Position numbers and translations under genes: made by a program. A stretch of DNA of 64,000 bases from Clytia hemisphaerica. Lineage: Eukaryota; Cnidaria; Hydrozoa; Leptothecata; Clytiidae. Under the pieces are notes generated by a model. The model was given only the letters and a program-made list of their open reading frames with translations, was not told the DNA's origin and did no database searches. The stretch lies in contig CACVBU010000693.1 in NCBI GenBank assembly GCA_902728285.1, positions 394,779 through 458,778 of the forward strand. Direction: 5' to 3'. This document shows, piece by piece, positions 35,001 to 44,000 of this stretch. Numbering within the stretch: position 1 is the stretch's first letter; each line of letters opens with the position of its first letter.

Positions 35001-38000
35001 CATGAAATTTAGTATGCCAGTGTTCTCACCACCTTTGTCTCCTCGAACTCGTGCAGGCAATCCAAACTCCTTCACTCCTTGTAAGAATCCTAGTAATGTG
35101 GTGCTTGAATGATTATTTGTAGCACAGAGTAAGGAAGTTATCATTCGTGAAAATCCATCAATGCACGCATGAATGACTATTCCCCAGTGAATCATTTTGT
35201 GTAATCCATCATTGTGCCAGAGACTATTTGGCCCTGGCACACTGTAGATACATCGAGGATTTTTCTGTAACCATCTGTTGATTGCATTTACTGGGTCAAC
35301 TCTATGAATTGAATCTCGAATCCTTTGTCTTTGTAGGTGATAGCTTTTACCTCTTAAAAAACCAATTATCATCCTTTCTCCAGCAAGAGGGTGAATTTTT
35401 TTAATATCAGCAATTTCTTTATCCAATTCCTCATCAGCAATATCAGAATATGTACATTCAAAATCCAAGTTTTCTTTTTGCAGCCTGCGGTACAATGTTG
35501 ATCTATGAATACCAAGGATCGATGCAATTTTTTCCCATTTGAAATGATATTCACGTAACAGTTTTACTTGTTCAAAGTCTATTTGTAATGCTGGTCTACC
35601 TCTTGAATTATTAGGAGCAGAAACAATTGCATGGTACCTGGTAAAGTTGTGCCTTCCATTTGTACACGACTTTAATTTATCTTCCCATGCTGATAATAAG
35701 TCTTGTAATAGTACTTCTATTTCAGCCAATTGACTCAATTTTTCCTGATCAATATCCTTTTTCAAATTTTGATCAATAGCATTAAGTAGACATATCGAAC
35801 CTTTAAAAGACTTCACTCTTTTTAACATATACTTAGACACTTTGTGGTTAGCATCATCAAATCTTCTTCCACTTTCATTAACAAGCTTTTTTAGCTGATT
35901 AAAAAGTTGATCTATACCTTGGTTATTCATTGAAAAATTCATTCTTAAATTTGGATCATATCTTTATCTAGTATATCACAAAGTGTAAAAAGAAATGAAA
36001 TTCAGTTAAAATGGTAAAGATGGTCTTGGTTAGACACATATCCAATAGTTATTTTAATATCCCCAAAAACTGCCAAAATTTCAGTTTTGAATTATAATAA
36101 AGAAAGCTTATTTTGCCAAAATTAGTTCTTGCCAAAATTAAATAATTTGCTCTCACCCGCCAGGAGTGGCAAGAAAGTTACAATAACCCATTAAAATTGT
36201 CCAAAAAAAGACAAAATGCAGAACAGGTTTTTTTAGCTACCAAATTTAATCAACCACCCAAAATTGAAAAATTCTCCCCAAAAACAACATAGTGCGGAAA
36301 GGGGTCTGACCCCCCCCTTCTTAAATGATCCCCCCTTCTTGACATCCCCCCCAACCTTTAAAAATGCCTATCCCCCAAGGGTTTTGGGCTAAATTTTTTA
36401 TGGTAAAAAGGGAGGGGAAACAGTAAAGAAAAATTAAGTCTGGCAAATAGAATACCACTTTTTAGTGAAAATAAAGAACCTCCTTTCATGCAGACCAAAT
36501 TTCATAACACTGCTGGAAAATAATCTACAATATATGTAAGCCCCCCTTCTTAAACGATCCCCCCCTCCTAGCTATCCCCCCCTTTTTAATGAAAATTTCT
36601 GATCCCCCCCTTCTTCACTTTTTTGGAAGGTGTCATCCCCCCTTAAGAAAGGGGGGGGTTCGAACTATGAACAATGATAAGTGAGCACCTCATATCCAGA
36701 CAATCTCAATCAAAACAGGATTTATGATTGAACCAATCAAACCAGATCGACAAAAATCAACCAATTGAAATTGGATTGTCAAACGCAATCAAACCTCAAT
36801 TGAACAGCGAAATTCTAAAATCCATAATCATCGGTAGCTAATCGAGGTGAAAAAATTGTGAATATCGATTAGTATCGATCAGCCATCGATTAATATCAAT
36901 TATCTATTGATGAACGATCATATCCATTACATCGATAGCAATTGATAGTTAATTGAGGACGAAAAAATTGTGAATATCAATTACCGTAGCTACTGATTAT
37001 TGATCGATATCATCTAATTAATCGATTTTATCGGATTGGATATGTATATGTAATCACATGATAACGAGTGCAATTTGAATATAATTGCACGAGTGATTTT
37101 TTTGTTATTAATTTTCGAGTCCGAAAGGACGAGGAAAAATTCGAAACAAACAAATCACGAGTGCAATTTTTGAATTGTACGAGTTATTAATTATTATGTG
37201 ATTACGAGCTAATCGCACAATGGCTTTCACTACTTTTTCCCAGTTAGGAAAGTAAATTACAGAAATTACACTGAGAGTTTTATATTTTTCTCTTCTCTTT
37301 ATGTCTTTCTTTTATTGTTGTTTATTGATTTTCTTTCTCACAAAATAAATTTCGAATGCAATTAAAACGTTCGATGCAAAAAAAATGTAAGAAAAAACAT
37401 TAAAATCAATTTTGTAAATATTGGCGCCTCATTGAAGAGTGTGATTAACGATTAATTGCTCTATACAGGATGCAATTAACGATTAATTGCTCTCTTTGAA
37501 GGCGCGCCAAACTGCCAAAGAAGAAAAAATAACTCATCGTGTGATTAATCTGATAATCAATAGGTAATCGATAATCAGGATTTCGAGGGGGTGCTTGATT
37601 ACTTATCGATTGATCAATTAGTCATCAATTGAATTGATTGATTATAGATTAACCCTTTGATGATTGATTACCTACTATCTATTACCTACCGTTAACTTTT
37701 TACGCGCAGCAAGTGGAGACTGCGAAGGATTTCATTCCAAAGAAGGCTCGATAACCTATCGATTATTGGAACCGATCGATATCCATTGTTTATTGATTGT
37801 GGTCATCGATTGGAAAAAGTTATCGATCGTATCGATTGTATCCAAATCAATATAATCCCAGAATCCAGACGTCCGCGCTCGATAGGATCGATCATCGGAA
37901 CGATATGTGATCGATGGATTACTTAACGATCCAGATGGGAGATCGATAGAGGATCGATACTCAAGATTTTTTTAAGCTTATGATTAGTTATCGATTATTT

Positions 38001-41000
38001 ATCAATCTATCATCGATCTTTTATCGATCTTATGACCCTATCCATCGACTCATACTCGATTTACGATCGATAACAAATCGATTAACGATCGATGACGAAT
38101 CGATTGACGATCGATGACGAATCGGTTTACACGATTGAAATACTAGCTCGATAATGGATCAACGAAGTATCGATACTCAAGACTTTTTAATGGCTGAATC
38201 TTCCATCGATCTCCCATCCAGATCGTTACAGTAATCCATCGATCACATATCGATCCGTCATCGAGCCGTTCCGATGATCGATCCTATCGAGCGCAGACGT
38301 CTGGTATAATAAAAAAATGATAGATAAATTTCGAACCATAAGCTGTTATCCCCCTATTTTTACTTAACCCGTTAACCCCCCCCCTAATATCAAACGCCCC
38401 ATTTTATTAGGTGACATTATTTATTGAATTGGAACAAAAAGTTGGAACAACTGCCAGGAAGATAAAGGTCTAGCTGCTACAGTACATCTAACATCTAAAT
38501 AAAGCAGTGAATAGCTGAGTATACCTTTTACTTCAGGAAAAAGAGTTCATTCCAAGTTAATTTTTTGTTGTTTACCTTAACCACCACCATGCGGGATTCT
38601 CACCACATGCTTCCCAGCATCATCGCAAACTCTCCAACATTGCACTATTTTTCAATACCTCTTCCAACATTGCACTTTTTCAACTTTTTGCACTTTTCTA
38701 CTTTTTCAACATCGCGCTTTTTTGAGCTTTTAACATCGCGCTTTTTCACTTCTAACATCGCACTTTTTTACTTTTTCAACATCGCGCTTTTTTGAACTTT
38801 TAACATCGCGCTTTTTCACTTTTAACATCGCACTTTCTTCACTTTTTTTAACATCGCGCTTTTTGAACTTTTAACATCGCGCTTTTTCACTTTTAACTTC
38901 GCACTTTTTTCACTCTTTTAACATTGCACTTTTTGAATTTTTAACATCGCGCCTTTTGTACTTTTAACATCGCGCTTTTTCACTTTTAACTTCGCACTTT
39001 TTTCACTTTTTTAACACCGCACTTTTCCCACTTTTTAGATCGCACTTTTGTATCTCTTTACATCGCATTTCGATGAAAAATCCGACTTCGCGACATTATG
39101 AATTTTGCAACATACGGCACGTCATAAAAATCCAGCCTTCTCTGTAAATTTGGCAAAAATCTAATCCACAGATGCAGATGGGCCTAAAAATCCTGGAAGT
39201 TTCCACTGACCTTTATATATAGCTAGACCAAGCTATATCCCCCATCTTTGATCGAAGTTTTTTTTTATTGGTACCCGTAAAGAAGCCATTGCAGTGTTAA
39301 AAATTAACGTCTAACGGCGCTACATCATCAAAAGTTTTCAAGGGAAAGTAGATCTAGCGCTCTCGATGCATTTACACCGTTATTGAGTAAAAAAAAACTC
39401 CGATTAAAGATTTTGCTTGGCCAGGATTGAGAAACTTGGTCCAGGGTATATAAAGGTCAGTGGGAGTTTCCTAAAAATCGATAAGAGATAAAGTTTCTAA
39501 ACAAAACTCCTCGACAGTGGGAGGGGTTAATTCTCTGCAGCTACAAAGCGATTCGAAGACAGTATAGTTAATCAAACATCACCCCACACCCCGGATATCT
39601 TCTTTTATAATGCTTCTGAAGGGCATCTTCTCCATTTTCATAAAACTCTTTTCAGAGCAAGTTAAGACCTTTGATTTTTTAAAAACACTCATTATGCACC
39701 CCTCGTTTTTCTACAGAATCAAAAAAGCTGGTCGAAAGACATTCTTGGTAACAAACAGTGGCTACAAATATACAAAGGTATGTATAAAAAATAACATCAT
39801 TACAAACCAGCATTTCAAAAATCTCCAATTGTTTACCATGCATGATAAGCTGACAATATTTATGAAAATGCATATTTTCAAATCTATCGTCATCTCTCCC
39901 TACAGTCCCAGGTTTAAATGATCTTCAAACCCTTTTTCGACCGATCCACAGTAATGATTACGTCATGTTTGTAGTATCAAATACACTATATTCATTAATT
40001 TTTCTAAAATTTCAACTTTCTAGCAAGTCATGACATACCTATGTGACATACCAGAAGGACCAGAGGTGGGTTACTTTCTCTAACAGTTTTAAATCTTTTT
40101 TTCATCGATTAGATGTGGCTTTTACCGTTAAATTTGGGGCACATATGCAAGGTTCTCCCTCTTGTTATTTATATCTTTTTGGTATTTTAAAACTGAAATG
40201 TTGTTCCGTGAAACCATCATTTTTGTTTTGTTGTTGTAGCCCGGAAACCTGGCGACGAAAAAACCCGTTTGCTGAATCCGATTTTCACGATGGCTTCAGC
40301 AGGAGAGACATAGCACAGTTTTCTATTCTCGTATTTTCATAAGTTTAGATATCTCGAGAAAAAAAATTATTTTACGTGTTAATGACTTTTGTGAATTATC
40401 TCAATTACGCCGTTTCTGCTTTTCAGCCTGGCGTACCAAAAGTTCAATGGAAAGATCTGTTCGACCTCATTGTAGTAGATGCGAAGAAACCACTATTCTT
40501 TGAAGAAGGCACCGCCCTACGACAAGTCGACGAGGTTTGTGTGCTTAAAGATTTTTTCTTCCTAGTAATGAAAAGTTGCTATCGTACGTGGATGGATACG
40601 TACGTAAAAGAAATCCAAAACCCTTCAATTCTGAAATTCTGAATATCCAACGGCACTTAAAAAGAACTAGGATATTATCCTTCACTTACCATTTGCTAAT
40701 AAATCAAAATTTCCAATTTACTTTTAGAAAACAGGTTCACTACGAATCGGACATTACACTGGTAAACATGAAAAAGGACACGTTTATTCTGGAGGTACCA
40801 TCTTTCACCTTATTACTCTCCATACATTCTTACTATAAAGATTTTTTTTTCTTTCCATCCCTCAGATCAAATTGCCACAAAAGATTCTTTCTGTATATTC
40901 GTTGTATTATACTTGACAATTTGCAATATTGTATAATATTTTTTACTTTCTACTTCAGGAAACTCTGAAGTATTTTCAGAAATTCTCGGTGCAGAAGGAA

Positions 41001-44000
41001 AGGTAAAATGACATTTTCTAATTTTCAAGTTCCGAGACAGTATGAGTTTTTAGTGAAATTCATCCTTTTTTTCTTCCCAGGACCCACCACTGCGGCTCGG
41101 GTAAGCGAGAGTAGACTGCTACTTTCACCATCAATAAGTAATGATTAATTGCTGATAATTAGTTTTTACCTTAAAAACAAATATGGCGTTGTCTAACTCA
41201 AGTATATAATCATATAACACCAGGCATTTTTTTGTAATCTTCTTTCGTAGGATATTTTATACGTCGGTGATCATATTTTTGGTGATATATTGAAATCGAA
41301 AAAACAGCAAGGCTGGAGGTGAGACTTCAATATGACGTCAAAACATTTTGACTGGCTAAGACTGTTTTCATAATCGAAATTCTTCTATGAGGACGGATTC
41401 TATTTGTCTAAAAATGCCGACGCTCCATTCACTCTGATTTTCTTGTTTTGAAAATACTATTTTTCATTTTCTTCCATACTTCATTTTTCAGGACGTACTT
41501 AGTTGTACCTGAATTAGTCCAAGAGCTTGACGTTTGGACTGAAAAACGAGGTTGGTTTTTTTTACATAATTACTACCGCACTTACCGCTTACAATCCAAA
41601 AGTTCGCTCAAAATTCAAATGAAAACTTTTCCGCTGAAAATTCTGAATAATTTGAGAGACAAACCAAGCTGGCCACCTAAAAAAAAACTCTCCAAAAATT
41701 ATTTTGTGGATTATTGCGTCAGCTTTATTTTATCTTATTTCAAAGTGGCTTTACCATAGCACTATCCGAATTTTTGCGATTTTGGCGTGTTTGATTGTCG
41801 TGCGAACTTTCGAATTGTTAGTCATAAGAACGGTAACCTAACAATAGGTTTTCGTTTACATTTTATAGTTACGTCCTTATCATCCATCAGCTCTTTTGGT
41901 TTGATTTGAGTTTAATCTTGATTGTTCTTCAATTTTTCCTTTTAGATATGTTTGATAGAATCAAAGACCTACAGACTGAATTATCAGAAAAATACAAGTA
42001 CGTTTTCGTTTTAATGATCATCTTGGTTTTCATCCAGCTTTTCCGTCTGCCTTTCACAATAAGATTACTAAGTCTATTTTGTGAATATTGACCTAAGATT
42101 GCTATAGACGTAAATAAAATGTAAAGCCGAAAAATAGTTATTTTCTTTTCCTGATGGTTTATTGCTTTCAATTTCATTTTAGAGATTTAGATTCAAATAC
42201 CACAGATAAAATTGATATTACGCACGTTCGAAAGAATATAAAAGTAAGTTTTGTTTTCAACCCTCTGAACAATTGGTCAATAGACCAGGGGATCGGTATA
42301 ATGGCCATTATCTCGATTCTTGCAATGTACCTTGGTAAATGATTCTGTTTTCCAACTGTTTTGATTTCTTCTTGTCGAAAGAAAACATCAGAGCGACTTT
42401 AATTCACTTGAGCGTGATATGCAAAGTTAAAAACTCATGATTTTCCTTCTGCTTAATGATACTTTTTGCTTGACCAATTTAAAAATTTCTATTTATTTTA
42501 CCCATGCTTACAAAATGTTGACGATATTTGGAATGTTGGGAAAGAGCTATAGAATTTGTGAATTTTTACCACCTCTAATATTCTTTGTACAATTTTATAG
42601 AAAGTCGTGCACGAGATGGAAATGTGTTATGGACAACTTGGAAGTTTATTTCGAAGTGGTAAGGAAAGGCTCTTCACTTGATGTAATGTCATCCACATTT
42701 TGACACTTGTGTCATTTGGATATTCTAACTTTGTCCCTTTCGCGTTGTATTGTCTAACGAATGGACAAATGTATTGTCGAATCAGTTTCCTATTGATATT
42801 TAATTTTAGCAAAAAAAAATAGATTTTCCACTGCAGGTTTTAAAGGGTTGAGCACATGCGATGAATAAGAAGAAGAAAAGAAATTAATTGAAAATCTGCT
42901 CAAAATACACAGAATATTTTCAAGACCCATGATAATGCAAATTCATATATTCTTGTTTTTCTTCCCAGGTTCACGTCAAACGTTTTTCGCAAGTCAAAGT
43001 TTACGTTTTGCAGATCTTTACGCCACGTCATGCGTCAACTTGCTTTATTACCCGTTCAGTTATTTATTTCGTGCTCCGTCACAACTTGTAAGTCTTACGT
43101 CTTTTTATAAGCCTGAAGTCAATATTTGTGAGTCTTGCTATACATGTTTTTTTTTTATAAGCAAGTGTATGCCCCTTGGTCAGGCTGGTGTATGCTTAAG
43201 TTCTCAAAGCATCATGCCATAGTTTATGCTTATTATATGCTTAAGAATCATGTTTATGATTCACCCCGAGCCAAGTTTTTAATGAAATTTCAGAAATTTT
43301 GTCAAAATTTGTTCAGATTTTGGGAGCAGTGGAATGTTAGCTAGCCGTGGAATGTCTTATTTTTTACTTGACCGCTACCAAATCTTTTTAAACAGATAAA
43401 AATGACTACTTGAAAAATATTTTAGGCTGACATATATGCTCATGTTATGCTTAGGAATTCTGCAAATCTGAGCCTTCCTATGCTTATAAGCGTTATGCTT
43501 ATAAAAAAAACATGTATTCATTTTTATTGAGCCACAAATATTATCAATACAATGCTCCTATGTTTTATCGTATGTAATCAAGCAAATTGCACATTAAGCA
43601 TGCTATTTTACAATTACGAAGCATTTCTCATGACTTTATATATATTTTACTTGAGTCCCGAACTCAATCTTTGTGAGTCTCGTTGAGTGCAGCGAAATGC
43701 TTTTTATTGAGCTACAATTATAGCCAATGCTATGTTCTCAGCTGCGGTCAAACAATGGTGAATAACTGTAATTTGACAAATTGCACATCAAGCATACCTT
43801 TTTAGAATTTGGGGGGTTTTTAGAAAGTAAAAAGGACCTCCAATAGTGCAGCAATTTAAGAAACCATATTAGGAAGTTTATTTTTGAGAGAAATAACTTT
43901 GTTAAATTTCGTCTGCACTCTCCAAAAGTATTAAAATTAGTTAACCATGTCCAAAATTTTCATGGACTAGAGTAAGCGAGTAGTGAAAATATGTGTTCAA

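Noticed and set aside
38565..38795. Frame rich in Phe, Ser and Thr
   Set aside because: It runs into the right-hand minisatellite arm and is repeat-derived.
39610..39921. 103-codon frame spanning NT5C2 exon 10
   Set aside because: Only 39717-39777 is exon; the rest is intron read-through on both sides, as shown by splice signals and the known protein.
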